64,000 nt of DNA from Pseudomonas sp. BSw22131 (GCF_026810445.1 NZ_CP113949.1:3844001-3908000), one strand, 5' to 3'. Positions 47,853-57,126 are shown, counted from the first letter of the stretch. Numbers and translations: made by a program. The notes: generated from the letters alone by a model not told the origin.

Positions 47853-48488
47853 GTGTCGGTGATCGCTGCTGACCGCGCGGCACCGACGCTCTACTCGTTT
47901 CGTCGTTGCCCTTACGCCATGCGAGCGCGCATGGCGATAAGGGTTTCGGGGTGCGAGGTGCAGACCGTCGAAGTCAGTCTGAAAGACAAGCCGGCCGAGA
48001 TGCTCAAGCGCTCGCCAAAGGGCACGGTCCCCGTGCTGGTACTCGCCGACCAAGTGCTGGAACAAAGCCTGGACATCATGCACTGGGCATTGGCGCAACA
48101 GGATCCCGAGGACTGGCTGCTACACGGCAACCCCGATGCACAACGGCAGATCGCCGAACTCATCGCGCAAAACGATGAGGACTTCAAAGTTAACCTTGAT
48201 CGCTATAAATACGCGGTGAGATACCCGGAGTGTTCCCAGGATGAATACCGAGCGCGAGGCGAAGTATTTCTGAGTGACCTGGAACGTCGGCTTGAGTTAC
48301 ATCCCTTTCTTGTCACCGACCGCCTGACGCTGGCGGATGTTGCGTTGGCGCCGTTCGTTCGGCAGTTTTGCTCGGTTGATCCCCAGTGGTTCTGGCAGAG
48401 CCCATATCCGAAGCTGCGCGAGTGGTTAACCAGGTTTCTGGAGTCCGCACTGTTTATTGAAACGATGCAGAAACACCCCGCCTCGTAA
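47853..48488 (+). CDS. glutathione S-transferase-like protein
   Basis: 211-aa GST-fold protein: N-terminal thioredoxin-like domain with YSFRRCPYAMRARMA (the Cys in place of catalytic Ser/Tyr, as in omega/SspA-like GSTs), GTVPVL and EQSLDIMHW, then an all-helical C-terminal domain with LTLADVALAPFVRQF. It begins four bases after the cyclophilin stop at a GTG. A second in-frame GTG at 47859 is possible, and neither has a clear ribosome-binding site. Substrate unknown. Confidence 0.85.
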   Translation: MSVIAADRAAPTLYSFRRCPYAMRARMAIRVSGCEVQTVEVSLKDKPAEMLKRSPKGTVPVLVLADQVLEQSLDIMHWALAQQDPEDWLLHGNPDAQRQIAELIAQNDEDFKVNLDRYKYAVRYPECSQDEYRARGEVFLSDLERRLELHPFLVTDRLTLADVALAPFVRQFCSVDPQWFWQSPYPKLREWLTRFLESALFIETMQKHPAS

Positions 48489-48744
48489 GCTAAAACCCCG
48501 CCCCCCTGTAGGAGCGCACGAGCAACGCGAGGCCGCGATGGGCTGCGCAGCGGCCCTAAAACCAGACACCCCCGGAAAACCTGACACACCGCATATGCAG
48601 GATTTACTGCCGGTATCCGCCAGATCGCGAACACGTTCACGCCTACAGACCTTGGCAGAACCAAAAGCAAAAGCGAGCGAGCCTGCCGATAACCGATAAG
48701 GCCGATCACTACCTGCACCTGACCACCACTCTCAAAACCCGTGC

Positions 48745-48780
48745 AAAAAAATCCCCATCGCTTATTCAGCAGACGGGGAT
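48745..48780 (-). terminator. terminator-like hairpin (minus strand)
   Basis: ATCCCC/GGGGAT stem with an 18-nt loop followed by T6-7 on the minus strand. It lies 226 bp beyond the small exported gene and could catch read-through from it or from the lactonase gene. Confidence 0.65.
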
Positions 48781-48940
48781 CAAGGGGAGGGAATCAACGC
48801 TTTCGCGAACAAGCTCGTCTTGCATTTGGCACATGGCCTGACACGTACGGGTCAGAGGTCGTACCAACCTGCTAAAGACGAAGTTGCTCGCGAAAGCGTT
48901 TAAACATCAGTGGTGTTTGAAACTAAACACATGATTCGGA

Positions 48941-48987
48941 AAATTCATTCCCCGGTATCGTCAGTCACGCTAACGGGGAATGAATTT
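48941..48987 (-). terminator. 14-bp perfect hairpin after the small exported gene
   Basis: AAATTCATTCCCCG (48941-48954) and CGGGGAATGAATTT (48974-48987) pair perfectly. On the minus strand the hairpin ends in TTTT and starts 20 bp after the stop of the 59-aa gene, so it is its probable terminator. Confidence 0.75.
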
Positions 48988-49006
48988 ACGTCGAAAGTTC
49001 CATTCA

Positions 49007-49186
49007 TTACTGAGTCTTATGATCCAGCGCGGCGTAGAAGTTGGCACTTTGTTGCAGATACTTCGGCGTGTAAGTCTGGGTCGAGCTGATTTTTTTATCG
49101 GCCACATCAACACTGGCATTGGCAGGCAAAGCAACAGTGGCGGAGATGGCAGACGCGGCGATGATGGAGAAGATATTGAAATTCAT
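49007..49186 (-). CDS. small exported protein of unknown function
   Basis: 59-aa protein with a clear Sec signal peptide (MNFNIFSIIAASAISATVAL, cleavage likely after PANA), leaving a mature peptide of about 35 residues that starts SVDVADKK and ends ALDHKTQ. ATG 49186 follows GGGG; the longer frame to 49300 is not needed. A strong hairpin terminator lies 20 bp downstream, which supports it being a real single-gene unit. No function can be given. Confidence 0.7.
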   Translation of the reverse strand: MNFNIFSIIAASAISATVALPANASVDVADKKISSTQTYTPKYLQQSANFYAALDHKTQ

Positions 49187-49359
49187 GCTGTGTACCCCGG
49201 TGCAGTGTGTCGATTCAAGTCTTGACCGTCTTGGCCGTGAATTGAAAGTACGCCCGAGGCACTTACAGCAGAAATGTTTTGTAGCACTAGCCCTTATCAA
49301 TTTAATTAATACATCGCTCCAGCCCGTACAAATGAAGGGCTGGAGGATTTTTCAGGCAC

Positions 49360-50529
49360 TCACTTGGAGGTCAGAAAGTGCAGGTCTGAGGGTGAGTCGA
49401 AGTCCAGGGTCTGAACCGTTTCGCCCAAAAGGCCAGTTTTCGGGTCCACGCGGACCGTCACGATCTGGTTGCTTTTCTGATTGGCGATCAGCACGAAATG
49501 CCCACTCGGGTCAAAGCTGAACTCCCTGGGCTCCTTGCCTTCAACCGAGCGGCGCTGGATTTCTTTCAACTGTCCGGTGGACTGATTGATGCTGAACACC
49601 AGCAGTTCGTTCACAGCGCCCCGGTTGGCGACATAGAGAAACTTGCCGTCAGGTGAAGTGTGCAAGCCACCTGCGGCACGCTGTTGCTGACCTTCGCCCT
49701 TGGCCAGATCAACCAGTTGCGTGCGTTTGAAGGTGCCATCGCGGTAATCGAACACCGCCACTTGCGCATTCATTTCAGTGGTCAGCCAGGCGTGTTTGCC
49801 GTCTTTGCTGAACAGCAGATGCCGGGGGCCGCTGCCCGCTGGCAAGTCCACCGAAGGAATCGTCGCTGGCTGCAATGGCTGCGTTTTCTTGCCGTCGTAG
49901 GCGTACACGAACAACTTGTCGGCGCCCAGATCGCTGGCGATCACGTACTTGCCATCCGGTGAAGAAACAGCCGAGTGAACATGGGATGAGGCCTGACGCT
50001 CAGGATTCACGTTGCTGGCAGGATGAGTGCTGGTCTGGACGACCTCAGACAACGTGCCGTCCTTGCCCACTGGCATGACAGCGAACACGCCACCCGGATC
50101 GGGTTTGACGGCGTAGTTGGCGATGAACAGGAAACGACCGTCGTTGCTCAGGCTCGAATGCGTAGGCTCTTCGCCCTTGCTCTCGACCTGATTGATGAAG
50201 GACACAACGTGGGTTTTGGGATCAATCGAGAAACTGCTGACCCTGCCCACCACATCGGTCTGACCGGGGCCGTTTTCGTTCACGGCGTACAAGCGGCGCT
50301 GGTCTTTGGAAAGCGTGAGCCACGAAGGGTTCTCGCTTTTGATCACCTGACGCGGCGTGGCGTCAAGCTTGCCGGTAGTAGCGTCGAAGCCGAAACGATA
50401 AATGCCTTCGCTGGCACCCGCCGTGTAAGACCCCACCAACAGGTCGTATTCGGTCATCGTTTTGGCCTGAAGAGGAAATGCGCTGATGCTGCTGGCCATC
50501 AGCAGCCAAGGCAGAATTTTACGAGTCAT
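49360..50529 (-). CDS. exported lactonase-fold protein (6-phosphogluconolactonase-like, 7-bladed propeller)
   Basis: 389-aa protein of the Lactonase (Pgl-like) beta-propeller family with an N-terminal signal peptide (ILPWLLMASSISAFPLQA). Blades show LVGSYTAGASEGIYRF, NPSWLTLSKDQRRLYAVNE, GPRHLLFSKDGKHAWLTTE and PREFSFDPSGHFVLIANQKS. The N-terminal export signal argues against cytoplasmic 6-phosphogluconolactone hydrolysis, so a periplasmic lactonase or non-enzymatic propeller is more likely. ATG 50529 is chosen because it opens the signal peptide (AGAG upstream). Confidence 0.88.
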   Translation of the reverse strand: MTRKILPWLLMASSISAFPLQAKTMTEYDLLVGSYTAGASEGIYRFGFDATTGKLDATPRQVIKSENPSWLTLSKDQRRLYAVNENGPGQTDVVGRVSSFSIDPKTHVVSFINQVESKGEEPTHSSLSNDGRFLFIANYAVKPDPGGVFAVMPVGKDGTLSEVVQTSTHPASNVNPERQASSHVHSAVSSPDGKYVIASDLGADKLFVYAYDGKKTQPLQPATIPSVDLPAGSGPRHLLFSKDGKHAWLTTEMNAQVAVFDYRDGTFKRTQLVDLAKGEGQQQRAAGGLHTSPDGKFLYVANRGAVNELLVFSINQSTGQLKEIQRRSVEGKEPREFSFDPSGHFVLIANQKSNQIVTVRVDPKTGLLGETVQTLDFDSPSDLHFLTSK

Positions 50530-50650
50530 GGGCAGTTCTCTTTGTCGATTGTTTGCCGTTGATTCATCGCTGAACTTCATCGCTGAACACGGAGATCTTG
50601 GGTATGACAGCCTATAGCGGCCCGGAGTTGCCTGAGGTGTTTCGGTACGT

Positions 50651-50740
50651 TACAGGAGCGCGCTTGCCCGCGAATCTCAGTGTGTCAAACGACATGGCTG
50701 GTTCCGACACGGCGCCATCGCAGGCAAGCGCGCTCCTACA
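50651..50740. repeat. REP doublet (inverted pair)
   Basis: CAGGAGCGCGCTTGCCCGCG at about 50653 and the inverse GCAGGCAAGCGCGCTCCTAC ending 50739, between two minus-strand genes. Confidence 0.85.
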
Positions 50741-50751
50741 ATGAGAGCTAC

Positions 50752-51039
50752 TCAATCCTGCTCTTCATCATCCTCATCACGGGCCGCGAACGCGCTCATG
50801 GTGACAATCCGGTGATCGGCATTACCGTCGTTGATGACCCAGCTTTGCAGGGCCTCATCGAAGCGGGATGCGCCGATTTGCGCCTGGGTAAAGCGCCAGA
50901 CCTTGCGTTCGCGGCCGTCCATGCTTTCGATGTTCAACTGCTCCTCTGTCAGGGTGAACTCGAAGGCGTGCAGGCCGTCGATTTCCAGCATGTCGGACGT
51001 TTGCAGCGCAGCGAGCAGATTTTCAGGCGTTGTGGTCAT
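50752..51039 (-). CDS. small conserved acidic protein (DUF5629-like)
   Basis: 95-aa acidic protein starting MTTTPENLLAALQTSDML. It contains LHAFEFTLTEEQLN, a block RKVWRFTQAQI and an acidic tail RDEDDEEQD. I think it belongs to the Pseudomonas DUF5629 family, but this is from memory. Upstream in-frame starts (51048, 51093) exist and no ribosome-binding site decides. Its function is unknown, and it is not obviously linked to its neighbours. Confidence 0.7.
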   Translation of the reverse strand: MTTTPENLLAALQTSDMLEIDGLHAFEFTLTEEQLNIESMDGRERKVWRFTQAQIGASRFDEALQSWVINDGNADHRIVTMSAFAARDEDDEEQD

Positions 51040-51129
51040 GGCAGTCATTCGAGTAAGTGAAAGAGCGAATGATAGGCGAAAAGACGCCTGCATGTGGCCG
51101 CAGGCGTCGGTCGTGCAGGTTTCGGACGA

Positions 51130-52455
51130 TCAGTCGTGGGTGGTTTCGCGCACGTAAAAACGCTTGGGAATGCCCCAGACGATCAGCGCAACCGCCAGCA
51201 CGCTCACGGCGCACAGCGCAAACAGCGCAGGCGTTGCAGTCCCGGTGAGGTCTTTGATGCGGCCCACCATGAACGGCGCAATGATGCCGCCGAGCTGGCC
51301 CAGCGAGTTGATCAGGGCGATGCCCGCCGCTGCCGCAAGACCTGTCAGAAAGCGCGGCGGGATGGTCCAGAAGATCGGCATCCAGGCGATGATCCCGGTC
51401 ATGATCATGGTCATGCCGATCATCAACGGCAGCAACTGCCCCGGAAACAGCGCACACACCAGATACCCCGCCGCTGTCAGCGTGGCGCAACTTGCCATGT
51501 GCCAGCGCCGCTCGCCGTGACGGTCGGAGCTGGCGCCAATCAGCAGGTTGCCGATCACCGCGCCGACGTACGGAATAACGGTCAACAGACCAATGTCCAG
51601 CGTGTCGGCCACCCCTGCGCTTTTGATCAGTTGCGGCATCCAGAACAGTAAACCTGTCAGGGCCATCACCAGGCACAGGTAAATGCCGGACATCACGTAG
51701 GTGGTCGGTTCCTTCCAGACGTCTTTGAAGGTTTGCGGGGTCTCGGGGCTGGACTCCTTGGCCATGCGGTCCAGCACCACTTGTTTTTCCTGGGTGCTGA
51801 GCCAGGTTGCATCCTGAATGCGGTCTTTGACCAGCCAGAACACCACGCCGCCCAACAACACCGAAGGGACGCCTTCCAGCAGAAACAACCAACGCCAGCC
51901 GGCCATGCCCATCACACCGTCGAAATGACCGAGGATCAGGCCGGCAATCGGCCCGCCGACGATGCCGCACAGGCAGATCGAACTCTTGAAATAGGAGTTG
52001 ACCCGCGCACGTCGTGTGCTCGGGTACCACTGGGTGAAGAAGTACAGCACGCCAGGGACGAAGCCGGCCTCCATCACACCAATCAAAAACCGCAGCGTGT
52101 AGAACCAGAACTCGGTCTGCACGAACATCATGCAGGCCGATGCAATGCCCCAGGACACCATGATCCGTGCTATCCAGATGCGCGCGCCGATCTTGTGCAG
52201 GAGGATGTTGCTGGGCACTTCAAAGAGGAAGTAACCCACAAAGAACAGGCTCGCACCCAGGCCGTAGACCGTTTCGCTGAACCCCAGGTCGCTCGCCATT
52301 TGCAGTTTGGCGAAGCTGATATTGACGCGGTCCAGGTAGGCGAACAGGAAGCAGGCGATAAACAGCGGCACGATGCGCCAACTGACCTTGCGATAAATGG
52401 CTGCTTCTACCGCGTCGGCATCGACGTGTCCGATCGGGATGGCAGTGGTGGTCAT
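51130..52455 (-). CDS. MFS permease (ACS family, sugar-acid/dicarboxylate type)
   Basis: 441-aa 12-TM major facilitator. Typical ACS motifs are FAYLDRVNISFAKLQMASDLG in TM1 and FEVPSNILLHKIGARIWIARIM. The TM5 block is AGFVPGVLYFFTQWYP. It is followed upstream by the AraD1-type enzyme on the same strand across a REP doublet. Likely imports a sugar acid or aromatic acid for the neighbouring enzymes. Confidence 0.88.
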   Translation of the reverse strand: MTTTAIPIGHVDADAVEAAIYRKVSWRIVPLFIACFLFAYLDRVNISFAKLQMASDLGFSETVYGLGASLFFVGYFLFEVPSNILLHKIGARIWIARIMVSWGIASACMMFVQTEFWFYTLRFLIGVMEAGFVPGVLYFFTQWYPSTRRARVNSYFKSSICLCGIVGGPIAGLILGHFDGVMGMAGWRWLFLLEGVPSVLLGGVVFWLVKDRIQDATWLSTQEKQVVLDRMAKESSPETPQTFKDVWKEPTTYVMSGIYLCLVMALTGLLFWMPQLIKSAGVADTLDIGLLTVIPYVGAVIGNLLIGASSDRHGERRWHMASCATLTAAGYLVCALFPGQLLPLMIGMTMIMTGIIAWMPIFWTIPPRFLTGLAAAAGIALINSLGQLGGIIAPFMVGRIKDLTGTATPALFALCAVSVLAVALIVWGIPKRFYVRETTHD

Positions 52456-52512
52456 GGGCGCACCTCGTTTGTTTTTATGGGGTGTCTGGTGAATCAGAAC
52501 TGCACTGAACCT

Positions 52513-52591
52513 GTAGGAGCTTGCCCGCGATCAATGTTCCGGGCGAAAAGTGTCACAGGGAGACCGCAATCGCGGGCAAGCGCGCTCCTAC
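52513..52591. repeat. REP doublet (inverted pair)
   Basis: GTAGGAGCTTGCCCGCGATC at 52513 (four bases shorter than the consensus) and the full inverse arm ending 52591, between the araD1-like and MFS genes. Confidence 0.85.
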
Positions 52592-52602
52592 AAACCCGGG
52601 AC

Positions 52603-53595
52603 TTAAAGCTGGGTGATCCCGCCTGGCTGGAACACGGCTTCGGTCGCAGCAATACCGTTCACCAGCGGCGCACCAAACTCGGCCTGACTGATTTCGAAGC
52701 GATCGCCCGGTTGAGTTTTGATGCCATCAGCAAATGACAGCGTCGCGGTGCCGAAGAAATGCACATGCACGTCCCCTGCGCGCAGAAACTGGGCGTACTT
52801 GAAGTGGTGATATTCGAGGTTTTCCAGGCTGTGGCACATGTTGCCCTCACCGCTCAGGAATTCCTTTTCCCACAGCACTTCGCCGTCGCGCAGGATGCGG
52901 CTGGTGCCCGCCAGATGCTGCGGCAGATCGCCGACGCGCAGTTCCGGACCAAAGCTGCAGGCGCGCAATTTTGAATGCGCCAGGTACAGGTAATTCTTGC
53001 GCTCCATGACGTGGTCAGAGAACTCGTTGCCGATGGCGTAACCCAGTCGATAAGGCTTGCCGTCATGGCCGATCACGTACAGGCCGCTCAGCTCGGGCTC
53101 TTCGCCAGCGTCTTCGGAAAACGGCGGCTGCGGGAAGGACTCTCCCGGGCGGATGACGATGCTGCCGTCACCTTTATAGAACCACTCCGGCTGCACGCCC
53201 GCGTGACCAGCCGCTGGCTTGCCGCCTTCAAGGCCCCATTTGAAGATGCGCATGGTGTCGGTCATCCCCGCTTCGTCACCTGCGTGCTGGTGCATCTTGT
53301 CGCGGGCCGACGCGCTGCCGAGGTGGGTCAAACCGGTGCCGCTTACCAACACATGGGCAGGGTCGGGATGGTCCAGCGGTGGCAGAATCTGCAGGTTTGC
53401 GCGCAGTCGCGAGTAGTCGTGATCGTCGCCCAGTCCGAGGCTGTCGACCTGTTCGGCCAGGGAGATTTTTTTATCGATGGCTGCCAGTGCCAGCTCACGG
53501 GTGCTGGTTGCGCCCTGTATCTCACGCACCAGCGCGCCGTCCACCAGACCGACGCGACGTTCACCACTGCTCAATTCGAACTGTACTAAATGCAT
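52603..53595 (-). CDS. AraD1-type fumarylacetoacetate-hydrolase-family enzyme
   Basis: 330-aa FAH-superfamily protein. ATG 53595 has an ideal AGGAG site; the longer frame to 53676 is discarded. The N-terminal ~60 residues form the small domain, then VLVSGTGLTHLGSA, GDGSIVIRPGESF, YVIGHDGKPYRLGYAIGNEFSDHVMERK (metal-binding E and D in NEFSDH), and GAPLVNGI. FAH-fold AraD1 proteins act on 2-keto-3-deoxy sugar acids, which fits the IlvD/Edd dehydratase nearby. Exact reaction (aldol cleavage, dehydration or hydrolysis) is not resolved. Confidence 0.87.
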   Translation of the reverse strand: MHLVQFELSSGERRVGLVDGALVREIQGATSTRELALAAIDKKISLAEQVDSLGLGDDHDYSRLRANLQILPPLDHPDPAHVLVSGTGLTHLGSASARDKMHQHAGDEAGMTDTMRIFKWGLEGGKPAAGHAGVQPEWFYKGDGSIVIRPGESFPQPPFSEDAGEEPELSGLYVIGHDGKPYRLGYAIGNEFSDHVMERKNYLYLAHSKLRACSFGPELRVGDLPQHLAGTSRILRDGEVLWEKEFLSGEGNMCHSLENLEYHHFKYAQFLRAGDVHVHFFGTATLSFADGIKTQPGDRFEISQAEFGAPLVNGIAATEAVFQPGGITQL

Positions 53596-53628
53596 GGGGT
53601 TCTCCTTTTTGAAATTTTCCACGACTCT

Positions 53629-53824
53629 GCAGGAGCCAAGTTGTTGGCCAGCAAATCGCGCAGTGTCATTGCGCACGCTTCGCGAATGAATTCGCGCCTA
53701 CAGGTTTTGCATCAATGTCCAAAATATCCACGCCCCTTGTAGGAGCGCGCTTGCCCGCGATAACGATCTATCTAAATCCTCTTCATGTCTGACGCACCGC
53801 CTTCGCGGGCAAGCGCGCTCCTAC
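53629..53824. repeat. two REP doublets in tandem
   Basis: A variant pair (GCAGGAGCCAAGTTGTTGGC ... GAATTCGCGCCTAC, 53629-53701) followed by a consensus doublet (AGGAGCGCGCTTGCCCGCGA at 53741 and its inverse ending 53824). They separate the araD1-like gene from the second MFS gene. Confidence 0.85.
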
Positions 53825-53844
53825 AGGAAAACGACGCAGGCTCT

Positions 53845-55158
53845 TCAGCGAGAACGCGCACTCGCGGCAAATTGTGACTCGGGCAACACATGCTTGCGCT
53901 CAAGCACCCGGTACACGATCCCGGTCAGGACCAGTCCGAACACCATCACGCATGAGAGGAAATACAGGCCGCTTGCCAGATTGCCGGTGATTTCTTTCAG
54001 CCAGCCGATTACAAACGGGCCGATGTAACCGCCCAGATTGCCCACCGAGTTGATCAACGCAATGCCGGCCGCCGCACTGGCGCCTGCAAAGAAGCGGCCC
54101 GGCAAGGTCCAGAAAATAGCTGTGCAGGAAAACAGCGAAAACGCCACCAGGCACAAAGCACCCAGTTGCAGCACCGGCATCGTCAAATAGGCACTGAAAA
54201 ACAGACCTATGGCGCCGATCACATACAGCACCGCCAGATGCCCATAACGGTCGTTCAGGCGATCAGAGCTGCGCGGCACAATCAGCAAACCGATGATCCC
54301 GAAAATGTACGGCACCGAAGATACGAAGCCTGTCACCAGATCCGTACCGCCGAACTGTTTGATCAGCGTCGGCAACCACAGGCCCAACCCGTAAATGCTC
54401 AGCGTCACAGGCAGGTAAAAGAGCGCGAGCAGCAACACGCGTTTGTCTTTCAAGGCGTGCAGCGGGTTGCCATGACGGGTCTGGCCGTAGGCTTCGAGGT
54501 CTTTTTTAAGCTCGCCAGCCAGCCACTCCTTTTCTACCGGGTCCATCCACTTGACGTTTTTGGGGCCGTCCGGCAGCCAGCGCAGCACCGGCCAGGTCAG
54601 CAGAATCGCCGGGGCGCCGATGCACAGGAACAACCACTGCCAGCCATGCAGACCACCAACCCCTTCCATGCCCAGCAGGCCACCGGAAATCGGCCCGGTG
54701 ATCATCATGGCGATGGGTTGCGAAAGGATGAACAGCCCCAGGATCTTGCCGCGATGGCGCACCGGAAACCACTGGGTGATGTAGTACAGAACACCGGGAA
54801 AGAAGCCCGCCTCGGCGGCGCCCAGCAAAAAGCGCATCACGTAGAAGCTGGTCGGCCCGGAAATGAAGGCCATGCCCATGGTGATCGCGCCCCAGGTGAG
54901 CATGATTCGCGCAAACCAGCGTCGAGCGCCGAAGCGTTCGAGCATCAGGTTGCTGGGGATTTCAAGGAGGAAGTAACCAATGAAGAACAGACCCGCACCC
55001 AGACCGTATGCAGCGTCGCCGATGCCGACGTCGGCGCCCATGTGCAGTTTGGCGAAACCGACGGCCGAACGGTCCACGTAAGCGATGAGATAGAGCAGGA
55101 TCAGAAAGGGAATAAGTTTCAGGGTAATGCGTCGAATAAGCCTGAGTTCCTGGCTCAT
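53845..55158 (-). CDS. MFS permease (ACS family), second of the aldonate region
   Basis: 437-aa 12-TM facilitator of the same broad family as the one at 51130, with YVDRSAVGFAKLHMGADVG and LEIPSNLMLERFGARRWF. Two starts are possible, ATG 55158 (GGAG 9 bp upstream) and ATG 55173; the first is chosen. It is divergent from the IlvD/Edd dehydratase. The shared 200-bp promoter contains a FadR-type palindrome, so the permease and dehydratase are probably co-regulated by the GntR protein downstream. Confidence 0.88.
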   Translation of the reverse strand: MSQELRLIRRITLKLIPFLILLYLIAYVDRSAVGFAKLHMGADVGIGDAAYGLGAGLFFIGYFLLEIPSNLMLERFGARRWFARIMLTWGAITMGMAFISGPTSFYVMRFLLGAAEAGFFPGVLYYITQWFPVRHRGKILGLFILSQPIAMMITGPISGGLLGMEGVGGLHGWQWLFLCIGAPAILLTWPVLRWLPDGPKNVKWMDPVEKEWLAGELKKDLEAYGQTRHGNPLHALKDKRVLLLALFYLPVTLSIYGLGLWLPTLIKQFGGTDLVTGFVSSVPYIFGIIGLLIVPRSSDRLNDRYGHLAVLYVIGAIGLFFSAYLTMPVLQLGALCLVAFSLFSCTAIFWTLPGRFFAGASAAAGIALINSVGNLGGYIGPFVIGWLKEITGNLASGLYFLSCVMVFGLVLTGIVYRVLERKHVLPESQFAASARSR

Positions 55159-55269
55159 GTGTGCGTTCTCCATGTTTGTTTTTGTTATGGACGCTACGGG
55201 GATCGCCTCTGCTGCGCGTGTGAATGTCGTTGCCGACTAGCAGGGTCGTCCCTCAGTGGGATCGACTAT

Positions 55270-55282
55270 ATAGTATTACTAT
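55270..55282. promoter_or_regulatory. candidate FadR-family GntR operator
   Basis: ATAGTATTACTAT is a perfect 13-bp palindrome, and its core TAGTATTACTA fits the FadR-subfamily pattern TNGTNNNACNA. It sits in the divergent MFS/dehydratase promoter, 90 bp before the dehydratase start. The cognate regulator would be the GntR protein at 57294. Confidence 0.55.
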
Positions 55283-55371
55283 TTGACGTGACAACTCTTC
55301 CACTTCAGTGAATTTCAGCCTATTTTAGTCAGTACACAAAGCCTTTAGTCTTACAATAAGAGTGCTGATTT

Positions 55372-57111
55372 ATGTCTGATTCCGAGAAAAAACTTAACCT
55401 GCGTTCTGCCCAATGGTTCGGCACTGCCGACAAAAACGGCTTTATGTACCGCAGCTGGATGAAGAACCAAGGCATCGCCGACCACCAGTTCGGCAAACCC
55501 ATTATCGGCATCTGCAACACCTGGTCTGAGTTGACCCCTTGCAATGCTCACTTCCGCACCATCGCCGACCACGTCAAACGAGGCGTGATCGAAGCCGGTG
55601 GTTTTCCGGTCGAATTCCCTGTCTTTTCCAACGGCGAATCCAACCTGCGCCCTACCGCCATGCTGACCCGCAATCTGGCGAGCATGGACGTTGAGGAAGC
55701 GATTCGTGGCAACCCCATCGACGGCGTCGTGTTGCTCACCGGTTGCGACAAAACCACCCCTGCCCTGCTGATGGGCGCGGCCAGTTGCGACATCCCGGCC
55801 ATCGTCGTAACCGGCGGGCCGATGCTCAACGGCAAACACAAAGGCAAGGACATCGGCGCCGGGACGATCGTCTGGCAAATGCACGAATCCTATAAAGCCG
55901 GCCAGATCAGCCTGGATGAATTTCTCTCGGCAGAAGCCGGCATGTCTCGTTCGGCAGGCACCTGCAACACCATGGGCACAGCCTCGACCATGGCCTGCAT
56001 GGCTGAAGCACTGGGCACTTCGCTGCCACACAACGCCGCCATTCCGGCAGTGGATTCGCGCCGTTATGTGCTGGCGCATATGTCGGGCATGCGCGCCGTG
56101 GAGATGGTCAAACAGGATCTGCGCCTGTCGAAAATCCTGACCAAGGAAGCGTTCGAAAACGCCATTCGCGTCAACGCCGCCATCGGCGGCTCGACCAATG
56201 CGGTGATCCATTTGAAGGCCATCGCCGGTCGAATCGGTGTCGATCTGGAGCTTGATGACTGGACGCGCATGGGTCGCGGCATGCCGACCATTGTCGACCT
56301 GCAACCGTCCGGGCGTTTCCTGATGGAAGAGTTTTACTACGCGGGCGGCCTGCCAGCGGTGCTGCGCCGGATGGACGAGGCCAATCTGCTGCCGCACCCG
56401 AATGCGTTGACCGCCAACGGCAAGAGCCTGCGTGAAAACGTGAAGAACTCGCCGATCTATGGCGAAGATGAAGTGATCCGCGCGCTGGACAATCCGATCC
56501 GCGCAGACGGCGGCATTTGCGTACTGCGCGGCAATCTGGCGCCACTGGGTGCGGTCCTCAAGCCCTCGGCCGCGACGCCTGCATTGATGCAGCACCGTGG
56601 GCGCGCCGTGGTGTTCGAGAACTTCGACATGTATAAGGCGCGGATCAATGACCCGGAGCTGGACGTCGACGCCAACAGCATTCTGGTGATGAAAAACTGC
56701 GGACCGAAAGGTTATCCGGGCATGGCTGAAGTGGGCAACATGGGGCTGCCTGCCAAGTTGCTGGCCCAGGGCGTGACCGACATGGTGCGAATTTCCGATG
56801 CGCGCATGAGTGGCACGGCGTACGGCACGGTGGTCTTGCACGTGGCACCGGAAGCGGCCGCCGGTGGGCCGTTGGCGGTGGTGCAGGAAGGTGACTTCAT
56901 CGAGCTCGATTGCGCGACCGGCCGTTTGCACCTGGACATTCCGGAGGCGGAACTGGCAGCGCGTCTGGCCGACTGGCAAGCGCCGCCGCAGCTGTTGGTG
57001 GGCGGCTATCGTCAGCTCTATATCGACCATGTGATGCAAGCGGATCAGGGTTGCGATTTCGACTTCCTGGTCGGCATGCGCGGCTCGGAAGTGCCTCGGC
57101 ATTCGCATTGA
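55372..57111 (+). CDS. IlvD/Edd-family dehydratase (L-arabonate/aldonate dehydratase-like)
   Basis: 579-aa Fe-S dehydratase of the IlvD/Edd family. Cluster cysteines are visible in GICNTW, TGCDKTTP and GTCNTMGTAS. The C-terminal region reads KNCGPKGYPGMAEVGNMGLP and DARMSGTAYGTVVLHVAPE, as in sugar-acid dehydratases such as L-arabonate and D-xylonate dehydratase rather than DHAD of branched-chain synthesis. With the AraD1-type enzyme it would convert an aldonate to a 2-keto-3-deoxy acid. Start ATG 55372 gives the usual MSDSEKK N-terminus. Confidence 0.9.
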   Translation: MSDSEKKLNLRSAQWFGTADKNGFMYRSWMKNQGIADHQFGKPIIGICNTWSELTPCNAHFRTIADHVKRGVIEAGGFPVEFPVFSNGESNLRPTAMLTRNLASMDVEEAIRGNPIDGVVLLTGCDKTTPALLMGAASCDIPAIVVTGGPMLNGKHKGKDIGAGTIVWQMHESYKAGQISLDEFLSAEAGMSRSAGTCNTMGTASTMACMAEALGTSLPHNAAIPAVDSRRYVLAHMSGMRAVEMVKQDLRLSKILTKEAFENAIRVNAAIGGSTNAVIHLKAIAGRIGVDLELDDWTRMGRGMPTIVDLQPSGRFLMEEFYYAGGLPAVLRRMDEANLLPHPNALTANGKSLRENVKNSPIYGEDEVIRALDNPIRADGGICVLRGNLAPLGAVLKPSAATPALMQHRGRAVVFENFDMYKARINDPELDVDANSILVMKNCGPKGYPGMAEVGNMGLPAKLLAQGVTDMVRISDARMSGTAYGTVVLHVAPEAAAGGPLAVVQEGDFIELDCATGRLHLDIPEAELAARLADWQAPPQLLVGGYRQLYIDHVMQADQGCDFDFLVGMRGSEVPRHSH

Positions 57112-57126
57112 TTGGCGGCAAACCCT

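Larger units (their letters stand above)
48489..49006. repeat. gene-free stretch with several inverted repeats
   Basis: Contains a REP-like block of the GAGCAACGCGAGGCCGCGAT family (48508-48555), a minus-strand terminator-like hairpin (separate entry), a large inverted pair AACGCTTTCGCGAAC.../...GCTCGCGAAAGCGTT (48796-48900), and the hairpin that ends the small gene at 49007. No gene supported. Confidence 0.7.

Noticed and set aside
48457..48699. 80-codon frame spanning the GST gene end and a REP-like block
   Set aside because: Most of it is repeat sequence; no ribosome-binding site or conservation argument.
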